Assembly (NCBI RefSeq): GCF_002858675.1
Contig: NZ_PJZF01000002.1
Coordinates: 310,001 to 374,000 of the forward strand
Reading direction: 5' to 3'
Source of the DNA: Chimaeribacter californicus
GTDB lineage: Bacteria; Pseudomonadota; Gammaproteobacteria; Enterobacterales; Enterobacteriaceae
Length of the DNA: 64,000 nt
This document shows, piece after piece, positions 1 to 9,319 of this stretch (the stretch's first letter is position 1; each line of letters opens with the position of its first letter). The position numbers and the translations under genes are program-made. The notes beneath the pieces were generated by a model that was not told the origin of the DNA, ran no database searches, and saw nothing but the letters and a program-made list of their open reading frames with translations.

Positions 1-643
1 CCACCGGCGTCAGGCCGAAATCTTCCGGGTAACGCCACGGCTCTGCGCAGCGCATGCTGGTCACGTAGGCGATGCGCCGGTGCCCGGCCTCTAACAGCCG
101 GCGCGTTGCCTCGCGCGCCGGGACGGTGAATTCGGCACAGATCGCCTCGACCTCCAGCCCTTCGACCGTCCGGTCAAACAGCACCAGCGCCCGCCCCGCC
201 GCCAGGATCTGCGCCAGGTGTACGTTGTCGCCGGCGACCGAACTGCACGGCGCGACGATGATGCCGTCCACGCGCTTCTCCAGCATCACGTGTACCGCGT
301 CCTGTTCGGCCGCAAGCTGCTCGTCACTGTTGCTCAGCAGCAGGTGGTAACCCGCCTGCCGCGCCACGTCCGCCATGCCGCGTAACGCCAGGCCGAAGTG
401 CGGATTCTCAATGTCCCCGACAATCACGCCGATGGTGTTGGAACGGCCGGTGTTCATGCTGCGCGCCAGCTCATTCGGCCGGTAGCCGAGCTGTGCCGCC
501 GCGTGGTTGACCCGCGTCTGTACCTCTTCACTGACAGCACCATAGCCGCCCAGCGCACGCGCCGCCTGGGCTTTGGAAACGTTGGCAGCCCTTGCCACAT
601 CGGCAACGGTCGGCGCTTTAATTGGGGGCAGAATGTTGGTCAT
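1..643 (-). CDS. LacI/GalR-family transcriptional regulator (3' part outside window)
   Basis: The minus strand reads openly from an ATG at 643 to the window edge, about 214 codons. The N-terminus has a LacI-type helix-turn-helix (TVADVARAANVSKAQAARAL, roughly residues 12-31) followed by the hinge and the start of the periplasmic-binding-like effector domain (NTIGVIVGDIENPHFG). LacI-family proteins are usually about 330-345 aa, so roughly a third is missing. It is divergent from the ABC-transporter operon that starts at 846, and two identical palindromes lie in the gap, so it is inferred to be the local, effector-responsive repressor of that operon. The ligand cannot be told from sequence. Confidence 0.9.
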   Translation of the reverse strand, partial: MTNILPPIKAPTVADVARAANVSKAQAARALGGYGAVSEEVQTRVNHAAAQLGYRPNELARSMNTGRSNTIGVIVGDIENPHFGLALRGMADVARQAGYHLLLSNSDEQLAAEQDAVHVMLEKRVDGIIVAPCSSVAGDNVHLAQILAAGRALVLFDRTVEGLEVEAICAEFTVPAREATRRLLEAGHRRIAYVTSMRCAEPWRYPEDFGLTPV

Positions 644-720
644 AATGAAATTGTATCACAAGTTGTTAACATCAATGTTGACGCTCTAAAAGCGCTGTGC
701 TTATTATCTCTACAACTGCT

Positions 721-734
721 TGAGACCGGTCTCA
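721..734. promoter_or_regulatory. Palindromic LacI-family operator, copy 1
   Basis: TGAGACCGGTCTCA is a perfect 14-bp palindrome with a central CG, typical of LacI-family operators. An identical copy starts 46 bp downstream. Both lie between the LacI-type gene and the operon it probably controls. Confidence 0.75.
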
Positions 735-766
735 CTTGAGTCACAGGGCCAAACAGTCACCTGTGT

Positions 767-780
767 TGAGACCGGTCTCA
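767..780. promoter_or_regulatory. Palindromic LacI-family operator, copy 2
   Basis: Second identical TGAGACCGGTCTCA, 46 bp centre to centre from the first and 65 bp before the first gene of the operon. Two sites fit binding of two dimers or a looped tetramer; that is inference. Confidence 0.75.
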
Positions 781-845
781 TATTACCATAACACTGCCGG
801 TTCAACAGACTCTGATGTTTACACCTGACTAAAACGGATGAGCTT

Positions 846-1667
846 ATGACATCGCATAACTATCTGCACAATCGCCTGCCAACCCTAGCCGCCACGCTGT
901 TTGCCTCGGTTGCCTTCTGTTCCTTCGGCGCGTATGCCGCCGCAGACAGCAACCCCTATGGCCTGATTGAGCCGGGCCACCTGCGGGTCGCCAGCCTCGG
1001 CGATGCCAAACCTTACACCTTCACCGACAAAACCGGCCAGTTCACCGGCTTCGATGTGGAGTTCTTCAAGAACGTCGCGCATCGCATCGGGATCGAGCAG
1101 GTCGATTTTATCGGCCAGGATTTCACCGCCATTTTGCCGGCGGTGGCGAACGGCCAGTATGATGCGGGCGTCGCCGCCATCGGCATCACCCCGGCGCGCG
1201 CAAAAACCGTGGATTTCTCCACCGGCTATCTGGTGGGCTTTCTTACGGTACTGACGCGCAGCGACTCCGGCGTGAAGAACGTCGGGACGCTGGCGAAAAA
1301 GCGGCTGGGCGTGGTGCAGGGCACCTTGCAGGAAGCCTATGCGATCGAGCATTTCAAGCAGACCGACGTGGTGCGCTTCCCGGATAACAACGCCGCGGTC
1401 TCGGCGCTGAACAACGGCACGCTGGACGCGATTTTCCTCGATAACGAGGCCGCCAAAAGTTACGCCGAACGCTTCAAGCTGGTCACCGCCGCCGACATCC
1501 CTTCCTTTGATGCCCCGGCCGGGGTCGCGATCGCCAAAGATAAACCGGCGTTCAAGGCCGCGCTGGATAAAGCCATCAAAGACGCGATGCAGGACGGCAC
1601 CTGGAAACAGCTCTACGAGAAGTGGTTCCCCGGCTCGCCGCTGCCGAAGCAGTACCTGCCCCAGTAA
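846..1667 (+). CDS. Polar amino-acid-type ABC transporter, substrate-binding protein
   Basis: A 273-aa secreted binding protein of the family 3 (HisJ/FliY-like) solute-binding group. Residues 1-32 form a signal peptide with a hydrophobic core and a likely cut after AYA. The mature part starts with the usual [20 protein letters not shown] and [14 protein letters not shown] segments and contains the typical [18 protein letters not shown] block. It captures a small polar substrate, probably an amino acid or derivative, in the periplasm. It is the first gene of an operon with a permease, an ATPase and two oxidoreductases, so the substrate is probably oxidised after uptake. The ligand is unknown. 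Confidence 0.9.
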   Translation: MTSHNYLHNRLPTLAATLFASVAFCSFGAYAAADSNPYGLIEPGHLRVASLGDAKPYTFTDKTGQFTGFDVEFFKNVAHRIGIEQVDFIGQDFTAILPAVANGQYDAGVAAIGITPARAKTVDFSTGYLVGFLTVLTRSDSGVKNVGTLAKKRLGVVQGTLQEAYAIEHFKQTDVVRFPDNNAAVSALNNGTLDAIFLDNEAAKSYAERFKLVTAADIPSFDAPAGVAIAKDKPAFKAALDKAIKDAMQDGTWKQLYEKWFPGSPLPKQYLPQ

Positions 1668-1745
1668 CTCCGCGAACGTTCTGCGTTCAGTCCGCTCAAC
1701 AGGTGATGGGCGCGCCCCGTCACCCGCTTTTAGTGAGATACGGCT

Positions 1746-2564
1746 ATGGATCTGTTAACTGTACTTTCCCGCACCTTTTTTGATATCCCGTCGATGCTGG
1801 AGGTGCTGCCGCAATTGCTCAGCACCGGGCTGGTGAACACGGTGATCATCTCCGTGGCGGCCACCATCCTCGGCACGCTGTTTGGCCTGATCCTGGCGCT
1901 GATGGGCATCTCCCCGTCGCGCTGGCTGCGCATCCCGGCGCGCCTCTACACCGACCTGTTCCGCGGCCTGCCGTCGATTCTGACCATCCTGCTGATTGGC
2001 CAGGGCCTCGCCCGCTTCAGCTACCAGATTTTCGGGCCGACGCCCTACCCGCTCGGCATTTTCGCCCTGAGCCTGATCGCCAGCGCCTATATGGGGGAGA
2101 TTTTCCGCTCCGGCATTCAGAGCATTGAGAAAGGCCAGATGGAAGCCTGCCGCGCGCTCGGCATGAGCTACGGCCGGGCGATGCGGCTGGTGATTATCCC
2201 GCAGGGCATCCGCCGCGTGCTGCCGGCGATCGTCAACCAGTTCATAGCCATCATCAAAGACTCGTCGCTGGTCTACCTGCTGGGGCTGATGACCGGCCAG
2301 CGCGAGCTGTTCCGCGTCGGGCAGGATGCCGCCGTGCTCACCGGTAACCTCTCGCCGCTGCTGCTGGCGGGCCTGTTTTACCTGATCATCACCGTGCCGC
2401 TGACCCACGCCGTGAACCACGTTGACGTGCGCTACCGCACCGGCCGCCGTCGCCTGACCGCCCCGCAAAGCGGCTTAAAAGAGGTGGACGAAGTGCAGCA
2501 AAAGCCCGCCCCCGCCCTGACCGGCGGGGCGATTAACCCGCTGATCACCGAGCGAGGGCAATAA
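1746..2564 (+). CDS. Polar amino-acid-type ABC transporter, permease
   Basis: A 272-aa inner-membrane permease of the HisM/GlnP type. It has about five hydrophobic segments and the conserved cytoplasmic EAA loop near residues 133-150 (EACRALGMSYGRAMRLVIIP), which docks on the ATPase. The C-terminal 40 residues are polar and Pro/Gln-rich, longer than usual. Only one permease gene is present, so it probably acts as a homodimer. It lies 78 bp after the binding-protein gene and 1 bp before the ATPase gene. Confidence 0.9.
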   Translation: MDLLTVLSRTFFDIPSMLEVLPQLLSTGLVNTVIISVAATILGTLFGLILALMGISPSRWLRIPARLYTDLFRGLPSILTILLIGQGLARFSYQIFGPTPYPLGIFALSLIASAYMGEIFRSGIQSIEKGQMEACRALGMSYGRAMRLVIIPQGIRRVLPAIVNQFIAIIKDSSLVYLLGLMTGQRELFRVGQDAAVLTGNLSPLLLAGLFYLIITVPLTHAVNHVDVRYRTGRRRLTAPQSGLKEVDEVQQKPAPALTGGAINPLITERGQ

Positions 2565-2565
2565 C

Positions 2566-3324
2566 ATGAATCAACCGACCACGACGGCAGCCGCCTACCA
2601 CGGCGCCAGCCTGGAGCTGCGCGACCTGACGCTGGCCTACGGGCCGATTGAGGTGCTGCGCAAGGTGTCGCTGCACATCGCGCCCGGCACCACCACCTGC
2701 ATCATCGGCCCGTCCGGCTCGGGCAAGTCCACGCTGTTGCGCGGCATTAACCGGCTGCATGAGCCGCAGTCCGGTGATGTGCTGCTGGCGGGCAAATCGG
2801 TACTGCGGGACCAGCCCGACGCGCTGCGGCTGCGCATCGGCATGGTGTTCCAGCATTTCAACCTGTTCCCCGACCACAGTGTGCTGGAGAACGTGGCGCT
2901 GGCTCCCTGGAAAGTCAAAGGGATGTCAAAAGCCAAAGCGATGGCGATCGCCCGCCAGCGGCTTGAGGAGGTGGGGCTGGGCCAGCGGGCTGACCACCGG
3001 CCGCGCGATCTCTCCGGCGGCCAGCAGCAGCGCGTCGCCATTGCCCGCGCACTGGCGATGGACCCGGAAGTGATGCTGTTTGATGAAGCGACCTCGGCAC
3101 TCGACCCGGAGCTGGTCAAGGGCGTGCTGTCACTGATGGCGGATCTCTGCCGGCGCGGCATGACGATGGCGGTGGTGACGCATGAGATGGGCTTTGCCCG
3201 CCGCGTCGCCGACCAGGTGGTGTTTATGGATGAGGGCGAGATCGTCGAGTTCGGCCCGCCGGACGCGATTTTTGACCGGCCGCAGTCGCCGCGCCTGCAA
3301 CGTTTTCTTTCGGAGGTTCTGTAA
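2566..3324 (+). CDS. Polar amino-acid-type ABC transporter, ATP-binding protein
   Basis: A 252-aa ATPase of the GlnQ/HisP type. Walker A is GPSGSGKST at residues 48-56, the signature LSGGQQQ starts at 149, and Walker B VMLFDE is at 169-174, followed by the D-loop SALD. It energises the permease encoded just upstream. Its stop codon overlaps the next start (TAATG), indicating translational coupling to the oxidoreductase gene. Confidence 0.93.
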   Translation: MNQPTTTAAAYHGASLELRDLTLAYGPIEVLRKVSLHIAPGTTTCIIGPSGSGKSTLLRGINRLHEPQSGDVLLAGKSVLRDQPDALRLRIGMVFQHFNLFPDHSVLENVALAPWKVKGMSKAKAMAIARQRLEEVGLGQRADHRPRDLSGGQQQRVAIARALAMDPEVMLFDEATSALDPELVKGVLSLMADLCRRGMTMAVVTHEMGFARRVADQVVFMDEGEIVEFGPPDAIFDRPQSPRLQRFLSEVL

Positions 3325-4403
3325 TGACGCATCAACGGGTTTCATCCCCGGTTATCCGCACCGCGCTGGTGGGCTTCGGCATCTCCGGGCAGGTGTTCCA
3401 CGCGCCGCTGCTGGCCGCCGATCCGCAGTTCAGCCTGGCAGCGATTGTTACCAGCAACGCTGAGCGCCGCCATGCCGCGCAACAGCGCTACCCGCAGGCG
3501 AGCCTGATTGCCGACTGGGACGCGCTGATGCAGCAGATCGACAGCGGCGCGCTGGCCATTGACCTGATCGTGCTCGGCACGCCGCCTGCGCAGCACGCCC
3601 AACAGGCGCATGACGCCAGCCGCCGCGGCCTTCACCTTGTGGTGGATAAGCCGTTCGCCGCCAACGCCGCCGAGGCGGAGACGATGATCGCCGATGCGCA
3701 GGCCCACAACACGCTGCTGACGGTGTTCCATAACCGCCGCTGGGACGGCGATCTCCTGACGGTAAAGCGCCTGCTGGCGGAGGAGCAACTGGGGCGGGTG
3801 CGCAGTTTTGAGTCCCGCTTTGAGTGGTGGCGGCCGGAGGGCTTCGGCAACTGGCGCGACCGCGTGACCCTGGCAGAGGGCGGCGGGCTGCTGCTGGATC
3901 TCGGCAGCCATTTAATCGATCAGGCGATTCAGCTGTTCGGCCCGGTGCGCGAAGCCTCGGCGGAGCTGACGCGCTACGGCTCCCCGGCGCTCTCGGACAC
4001 TGACGAAGACACCTTCGTCTCACTGCTGCATGAGAGCGGCGTGCGCTCGCGGTTGTGGATGAACGGCCAGGCAGCGCGCCCGGCCCCGCGTTTCCACCTG
4101 CTCGGCAGCCGCGCCGCCTTCACCAGTTGGGGGCTGGATAACCAGGAACCATCGCTGGCGGCGGGGATGACGCCCACCGATGCGGCTTACGGCGTGACGC
4201 CTGCCGCCCAGTGGGGCACGCTCGGCGAGGGCGATAACCACCAGCCGGTAGCGCAGGAACGCGGCAACTACCCGGCTTTTTATCAGCAACTGGCGCGCGC
4301 CCTGCATGACGGCGCACCCGCGCCGGTGGACGCCCGCGAGGCGCTGGCGGTGCTGCGGCTGATTGACGATCTCCATGCGCGCTCCACGGTGCGCAACGCC
4401 TGA
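3324..4403 (+). CDS. Gfo/Idh/MocA-family NAD(P)-dependent oxidoreductase
   Basis: A 359-aa cytoplasmic protein with an N-terminal Rossmann motif (ALVGFGISGQVFHAPLL), the family's VDKPFA segment near residue 108, and the C-terminal alpha/beta domain with LLLDLGSHLIDQ. Close in design to E. coli YdgJ. The family oxidises or reduces sugar-like or amino-acid-derived hydroxyl compounds. Its tight coupling to the transporter genes suggests that it acts on the imported compound or a product of the next enzyme. Exact reaction unknown. Confidence 0.85.
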   Translation: MTHQRVSSPVIRTALVGFGISGQVFHAPLLAADPQFSLAAIVTSNAERRHAAQQRYPQASLIADWDALMQQIDSGALAIDLIVLGTPPAQHAQQAHDASRRGLHLVVDKPFAANAAEAETMIADAQAHNTLLTVFHNRRWDGDLLTVKRLLAEEQLGRVRSFESRFEWWRPEGFGNWRDRVTLAEGGGLLLDLGSHLIDQAIQLFGPVREASAELTRYGSPALSDTDEDTFVSLLHESGVRSRLWMNGQAARPAPRFHLLGSRAAFTSWGLDNQEPSLAAGMTPTDAAYGVTPAAQWGTLGEGDNHQPVAQERGNYPAFYQQLARALHDGAPAPVDAREALAVLRLIDDLHARSTVRNA

Positions 4404-4442
4404 ACGGCGTTCCCTTTTCCTCTTATTGCAAGGAACAGAACG

Positions 4443-5558
4443 ATGTCTGTGAATTTGAAAAAAACAGTGGTGGTATTGGGCGGCGGCGTGCTGGGCGTCT
4501 CCACGGCGCTGGAGCTGACGAAACGCGGCGCGCAGGTGACGCTGGTGACAGAAGCGGAACTCTGCTCGGGCGCGTCCGGCCGGTCGCTGTCGTGGCTGAA
4601 CTCGGCGGGCGAACGCACCCTGCCCTACCACGCGCTGCGCATGGCGGGCATCGACCGCTACCGCACGCTGTTCGCGCAAGACCCAACGCGCGAGTGGCTG
4701 CGCTTTGACGGCGGCCTCTGCTGGGCCGCGAACGACGCCACCGGCACCCGCGCCCGCCACGCCTACGAGAAGGTGCACGGCTACGATTCCCATCTGGTCG
4801 ATGCCGACGGTGTGGCGGCGGTGGACAGCCGCGTCAACCCGCGCGTGGTGGCGGATGCCGCGATCTTCAACCCCGGCGAAGGTTGGGTGAGCCTGCCGCA
4901 TTTGATCGAATTCCTCGCTCAGCAGTTCCGCGACCTGGGCGGTGAGGTTGTGGAGCAAGCCGGGAAAGCGGATGTGCTGACGGAGAACGGGCGCGCTTGC
5001 GGCATCCGCAGCGCGGATAAAGGCGAGCTGCGCGCCGATGCGGTGCTGGTGGCCTGTGGCCCCTGGACGCCGGACGTGGTCGCGCCGCTCGGCGTCACCA
5101 TCCCTAACGGCTCGCCGGTGTCGATGCTGGTCATCAGCCAGCCCACCGCGCACGGCCTGAAGGTGGTAATGAACACGCCGCGTGCCGCCATCCGCCCCAA
5201 CCCCGGCAGCACGCTGGCCGCGGATCACGACTGGTATGAAGAGGATATCGTGCAGCAACCGGACGGCCGCTACACCATCGCCGAAAGCGTGGTGGACAAG
5301 CTGATGCAGGAAGCGGGCGCACTGGTTGGTGACGGCACCGCGTTACAGGCCGCCAGCTGGAAACTCGGCCCCAAACCGATCCCCGGCGACGGCAACCCGG
5401 TACTCGGCGAACTGGAGAGCGTACCCGGCTGCTTCGTCGCCTTTACCCACTCCGGCGCAACCCTGGCGCTGATCGTCGGTGAACTGCTGGCCGATGAGAT
5501 CCTCACCGGCGAAAAACACCCGATGCTCGCCACGTTCCGTGCTGAGCGGTTTGGGTGA
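4443..5558 (+). CDS. FAD-dependent amino-acid oxidase/dehydrogenase (DAO family)
   Basis: A 371-aa flavoprotein. The N-terminus has a dinucleotide-binding VVVLGGGVLGVSTALELTKRG motif (residues ~9-29) and the DAO-type GASGRSLSWLNS segment; the C-terminus has the FAD-contacting GCFVAFTHSGATLALIVGELLADEI. Members oxidise secondary or primary amines (D-amino acids, sarcosine, opines). A DAO flavoenzyme beside an amino-acid-type importer suggests oxidative breakdown of an N-substituted or D-amino acid. This is inference; no single family member is recognisable. Confidence 0.85.
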   Translation: MSVNLKKTVVVLGGGVLGVSTALELTKRGAQVTLVTEAELCSGASGRSLSWLNSAGERTLPYHALRMAGIDRYRTLFAQDPTREWLRFDGGLCWAANDATGTRARHAYEKVHGYDSHLVDADGVAAVDSRVNPRVVADAAIFNPGEGWVSLPHLIEFLAQQFRDLGGEVVEQAGKADVLTENGRACGIRSADKGELRADAVLVACGPWTPDVVAPLGVTIPNGSPVSMLVISQPTAHGLKVVMNTPRAAIRPNPGSTLAADHDWYEEDIVQQPDGRYTIAESVVDKLMQEAGALVGDGTALQAASWKLGPKPIPGDGNPVLGELESVPGCFVAFTHSGATLALIVGELLADEILTGEKHPMLATFRAERFG

Positions 5559-5599
5559 TTTGAGGGGCTTTAAATAATTGGGGTTTAAATAAACAGTAA

Positions 5600-5624
5600 G
5601 CCTGCCCGCCGGAAAGCGGGCGGG
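5600..5624 (-). terminator. Hairpin after mrr (possible terminator)
   Basis: A GC-rich stem of about 8 bp (CTGCCCGC / GCGGGCGG) lies between the stops of the converging flavoprotein and mrr genes. In the mrr direction it is followed by a T-richer stretch, but there is no strong U-tract on either strand. Confidence 0.5.
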
Positions 5625-6539
5625 TTATTCGAAATAATCCATGTCCAGCTTCGGCACATTGATACGGCGTGAAGAGACCCCCACGCCGTTATCGATCATC
5701 AGGTGCACCAGACGATCGCCGTCCACCAGCACCATGCCTTCCACCGACCGTGCAAAATCCCGTGCCTGCGCGGTAAACCCGGAGGTGGTGATAAACACGC
5801 CCCGCTTCGCCTTCTGCCCGGCCAGCGCACCATAAAACGCCTGCAATTCCGGCCGCCCTACCGTGTTCTGCCAGCGCTTGGCCTGCACATAGACCTTTTC
5901 CAGCCCCAGTTTATCCAGGGAGATCACGCCGTCGATGCCGCCGTCCCCGGTGCCGCCCACGCGTTGCAGATCGTCCCGGTGGCCGCCATAGCCGAGGCGA
6001 TGCAGCACATCCAGCACGATGATTTCAAAACGCTCCGGCGAGACCTGCAGCAGGTTGACCAGCAGCTCTTCGGCAACGTTATCGCGCAACTCTTTTAATG
6101 CCTGTTCCAGACGATCATCCGGGCTGCTTTTGGCCAGATCTACCGTGCTGACGGGTTCGGGTTGAGGGTCAAGATCCACGGCATCAGGCTGCTGTTTTAG
6201 CTTCACGTTATTAAACGCAAACGCCAGATGATTCACCTCCGCGTCTGTCAGGGCGTGAGGGTGCGCATTTACCCAGTCAACGCCCTGCGGCGTCAGGCAC
6301 CATTTCCCTTTGGACATACTTTGCGATAGTCCGGCACGTTTCAGGCGGTCATGCGCCCAGCCGACCCGGTTTTTATACATCAGCTGACCGCTGGCGATCA
6401 CCTCCGCCCGCTGGCTCTCCTCTAACCCCAGCGCCGCGGCGGCGGCCTCATGCGCCTCTCTGGCGGGTACCCCCTGCGGCCGCGTCACTAAAAAACGCAG
6501 CAGGGGTTCAATAAATTTGTCATAGGTTGGTACGGCCAT
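5625..6539 (-). CDS. mrr: Mrr type IV restriction endonuclease
   Basis: 304 aa, the same length as E. coli Mrr. The N-terminal Mrr_N winged-helix domain occupies about residues 1-95 and the C-terminal PD-(D/E)xK nuclease domain about 160-300. Catalytic residues are visible: D203 in GDGGIDG, and Q219-A-K221 in YVQAKRW (the Q-x-K variant of this family). Mrr cuts modified DNA, chiefly methylated DNA made by foreign methylases, and is linked to pressure-induced SOS in E. coli. In E. coli it lies in the immigration control region with symE; here symE is 6.3 kb away. It is transcribed alone. Confidence 0.95.
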   Translation of the reverse strand: MAVPTYDKFIEPLLRFLVTRPQGVPAREAHEAAAAALGLEESQRAEVIASGQLMYKNRVGWAHDRLKRAGLSQSMSKGKWCLTPQGVDWVNAHPHALTDAEVNHLAFAFNNVKLKQQPDAVDLDPQPEPVSTVDLAKSSPDDRLEQALKELRDNVAEELLVNLLQVSPERFEIIVLDVLHRLGYGGHRDDLQRVGGTGDGGIDGVISLDKLGLEKVYVQAKRWQNTVGRPELQAFYGALAGQKAKRGVFITTSGFTAQARDFARSVEGMVLVDGDRLVHLMIDNGVGVSSRRINVPKLDMDYFE

Positions 6540-6675
6540 GGCGTCATCCTTGCGTGATCTGGGGCTGGCCGATAATCATATCACCCACGATTTCAAAGCA
6601 AGAACATGAAAATGCATAGGTTACGGGTGCGACGGCTGGCAGGCATGACTTAAAAACAAGACCCAATAACAAACG

Positions 6676-6714
6676 AAAACGGGTGTCGCCCTGCCGTGGC
6701 GGCACCCGTTTTGA
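6676..6714. terminator. Bidirectional rho-independent terminator
   Basis: AAAACGGGTGTCGCC pairs with GGCGGCACCCGTTTT across a 7-nt loop; one G-U pair. A-rich on the left arm and T-rich on the right. It lies downstream of choX (minus strand). Confidence 0.8.
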
Positions 6715-6728
6715 GGTGGGTTACACCC

Positions 6729-7670
6729 TTAGATGCCCAGCGCTTTCTTCACGGCGGGTTCTGCCGGTTGGCCCTCGCGGGTGGTGACGCCGTTCAGCCA
6801 GCCGGTGAGCAACGCCGGGCGTTTGGCCAGTTCGGCGCGGGCGGCGTCGGCCGGGCTTTGTTTGTCATCCAATACGCGGGTGATGATGGCGTTCTCCAGC
6901 GGCACGTCAAATTTCAGCTGGGTGAACAGCCGGTTGAGGTTCGGGCACTCGGCGGCGAAATCCTTGCGGGTGACGGTGTTCACCGTGGCGCTGCCGTAGT
7001 TCGGGCCGAACCAGGCGTCACCGCCGCTGAGGTAGGTGAGTTTGAAACGGGTATTCATCGCGTGCGGTTCCCAGCCCAAAAATACCACCCACTGCTGGCG
7101 GCTGACGGCGCGCGTTACCTGCGCCAGCATCCCGCTTTCGCTCGACTCCACCAGGCTCCAGCCCTGTAACCCGAAATCATGCTTATCCAGCATCTTTTTA
7201 ATGTTCTGGTTGGCGGGTGCGCCCGGCGCGATGCCGTAGATTTTATGGCCGAATTTGTCGGCGTACTTTTGCAGGTCAGCGAAATCCTTCACCCCGGCCG
7301 CCGCCACGTAATCCGGCACCGCCAGCGTGAATTTCGCTGCCGGTAAGTTCGCCCCGATGACATTAATCGCGCCGTCGCTGCTGTATTTGCTGATGACCGG
7401 GGCCTGCGCCGGCATCCAGTTCCCGAGGAAGACGTCCAGTTGCCCGGTCTTCAGCCCCTGGAACGCCAGCGCCACCGAGAGGTTCTGCACTTTTTGCTCG
7501 TAGCCGAGGGCGTTTAACACCACCCCGGAGAGCGCATTGGTGGCGGCGATGTCCGTCCAGCCGGGATCGGACTGGTTCACGGTGGCGCAGCGCGCCTGTT
7601 CCGCCGCCACACTGGTGAGCGGGAGCAGGCCGGAAGCGGCCAGCAGCATAAAGGTCGTCAATTTTTTCAT
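6729..7670 (-). CDS. choX: Choline ABC transporter, substrate-binding protein ChoX
   Basis: 313 aa with a signal peptide (residues 1-22, cut after SVA). The mature protein is a glycine-betaine/choline-type binding protein (OpuAC fold): the opening segments SDPGWTDIAATNALSGVVLNALGY and DVFLGNWMPAQ are characteristic of ChoX. Its aromatic residues form the quaternary-amine cage in this family. The gene overlaps the 3' end of betC by 4 bp (ATGA), so binding protein and sulfatase are co-translated. The permease and ATPase are encoded across the divergent regulator. Confidence 0.9.
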   Translation of the reverse strand: MKKLTTFMLLAASGLLPLTSVAAEQARCATVNQSDPGWTDIAATNALSGVVLNALGYEQKVQNLSVALAFQGLKTGQLDVFLGNWMPAQAPVISKYSSDGAINVIGANLPAAKFTLAVPDYVAAAGVKDFADLQKYADKFGHKIYGIAPGAPANQNIKKMLDKHDFGLQGWSLVESSESGMLAQVTRAVSRQQWVVFLGWEPHAMNTRFKLTYLSGGDAWFGPNYGSATVNTVTRKDFAAECPNLNRLFTQLKFDVPLENAIITRVLDDKQSPADAARAELAKRPALLTGWLNGVTTREGQPAEPAVKKALGI

Positions 7671-9214
7671 AAGGGTTTCCCGGGCGTGTGCTGGTGTGGG
7701 CGTGGATAGCGGGAGAAGGCTTCCTGCTCATCCAGTGTCTGATGGTTACGGATATAGCGCTGGGACGCAGGCTGGTGCGGCTGGAAATCCCATTTCGGGA
7801 TGGCGTCGCGACCGGCAATCTCAGTAAGGTAGAGGCGTTTTTGCTGGCTGGCGCGCACCTGCTTATCCAGATCTGCCAGGTTCCAGCGGGCGGCCACCTC
7901 CGCAGCGAACGCCTGAGCCTGTGCCTGATACGCGGGCTGCGCAGCCAGGTTCTGCCGCTCATGCGGATCCTGCTGAAGATGGTAAAGCTGCGGCGCCTCA
8001 GTGAGTGAGTGGATGTATTTCCACGGGCCACAGCGAATCATCACAATAGGCTCGACCGCGCCTTCGGCCAGATACTCCCCGCAGGCCTCATCCGGCCCGG
8101 CGTCGCCCTTCAGGTGCGGCACCAGGCTGTGGCCGTCCAGCGGCGCGACCGGCTGCCGCAGACGCGCCCCGCCGCCCGCCAGGTCGGTGAAGGTCGGCAG
8201 CAGATCCACCAGTGACACGCTCTCCTTAACCCGGTGCGGGGCAAAGCGTTTCGGGTTATGGACGATAAACGGGATGCGCACCGCCCCCTCGAAAAAGCTC
8301 ATTTTGTACCAGAGCCCGCGCTCGCCCAGCATTTCGCCATGGTCCGCCACCACGAACACGATGGTGTCTTCCGCCAGCCCGGTCTCCTCCAGGGTGCGAA
8401 TCACCTCCCCGAAGCAGTCATCGACGTAGGCCATCGCGCCGTAATAGGCGTGGCGCGCCCGGCGGATCTGCGCGTCGCTCAGCAGCCCCTCTTCCAGCTG
8501 ATACATGGCACGCAGGCGCGCTGAGTGCGGATCGCTTTCTACCTCCGCCGCCGTGGTGTGCGGCAGATCGATATCCTCTTCGTTAAACCGGTCGAGGTAA
8601 CGGCGCGGAATGGCAAACGGATCGTGCGGGTGGGTCAGCGACAGCAGCAGCAGGAACGGCTGCTCATCCGGGCGGCGGGCGGCGTCATACAGGCGCTGGC
8701 GCGCCATAAACAGCGCCTCGTCATCGAAGTCCAGTTGGTTGGTGCGCACACACTCCCCCGCCTCCAGCACCGAACTCATGTTGTGGAACCAGTCGAGCCG
8801 GCGCTCCGGGTGCGCCCAGTCCGGCGTCCAGCCGAAATCCGCCGGGTAGATGTCCGTGGTCAGGCGCTCATCAAAGCCGTGCAGCTGGTCCGGCCCGCAG
8901 AAGTGCATCTTGCCGGAGAGCCAGGTGCGGTAGCCCTGCTCGCGCAGGTAGTGGCAGAAGGTCGGCGAGTCCGCCCGGAACTCCGCCGCATTATCAAAGA
9001 CGCCATTTTTGGAGAGCAGCTGCCCGGTCATCAGCGAGGCGCGGGCCGGGGCGCACAGCGGGCTGTTGCAATAGGCGGAGTCAAATACCACGCCCTCTTC
9101 CGCCAGCCTATCAATATTGGGCGTCAGGCTGACGTTATTTCCGTAAGTGCGTAATGCCCCGGCGGTTAACTGATCTGCCATCAGAATAACGATATTCGGT
9201 TTATTTATAAGCAT
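7667..9214 (-). CDS. betC: Choline-sulfatase
   Basis: 515 aa, the usual length for BetC. Type I sulfatase signature C54-A-P-A-R58 at the N-terminus; C54 is the residue converted to formylglycine. Metal-binding residues near D14 and the later VVADHGEMLGERGLWYK motif are present. The C-terminus carries the choline-sulfatase extension. It hydrolyses choline-O-sulfate to choline and sulfate in the cytoplasm, supplying osmoprotectant precursor, carbon or sulfur. First gene of a betC-choX operon, divergent from the LysR regulator at 9320. Confidence 0.95.
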   Translation of the reverse strand: MLINKPNIVILMADQLTAGALRTYGNNVSLTPNIDRLAEEGVVFDSAYCNSPLCAPARASLMTGQLLSKNGVFDNAAEFRADSPTFCHYLREQGYRTWLSGKMHFCGPDQLHGFDERLTTDIYPADFGWTPDWAHPERRLDWFHNMSSVLEAGECVRTNQLDFDDEALFMARQRLYDAARRPDEQPFLLLLSLTHPHDPFAIPRRYLDRFNEEDIDLPHTTAAEVESDPHSARLRAMYQLEEGLLSDAQIRRARHAYYGAMAYVDDCFGEVIRTLEETGLAEDTIVFVVADHGEMLGERGLWYKMSFFEGAVRIPFIVHNPKRFAPHRVKESVSLVDLLPTFTDLAGGGARLRQPVAPLDGHSLVPHLKGDAGPDEACGEYLAEGAVEPIVMIRCGPWKYIHSLTEAPQLYHLQQDPHERQNLAAQPAYQAQAQAFAAEVAARWNLADLDKQVRASQQKRLYLTEIAGRDAIPKWDFQPHQPASQRYIRNHQTLDEQEAFSRYPRPHQHTPGKPL

Positions 9215-9319
9215 GATTCATCCGGTGATAAAGTAAATAAACGATCCGTGATATTTTTATCGCACGCCTGTTTCTTTCTGTGAAGGGGCGGCTAAATTAT
9301 CATGGTATAAGGCAGGCTT

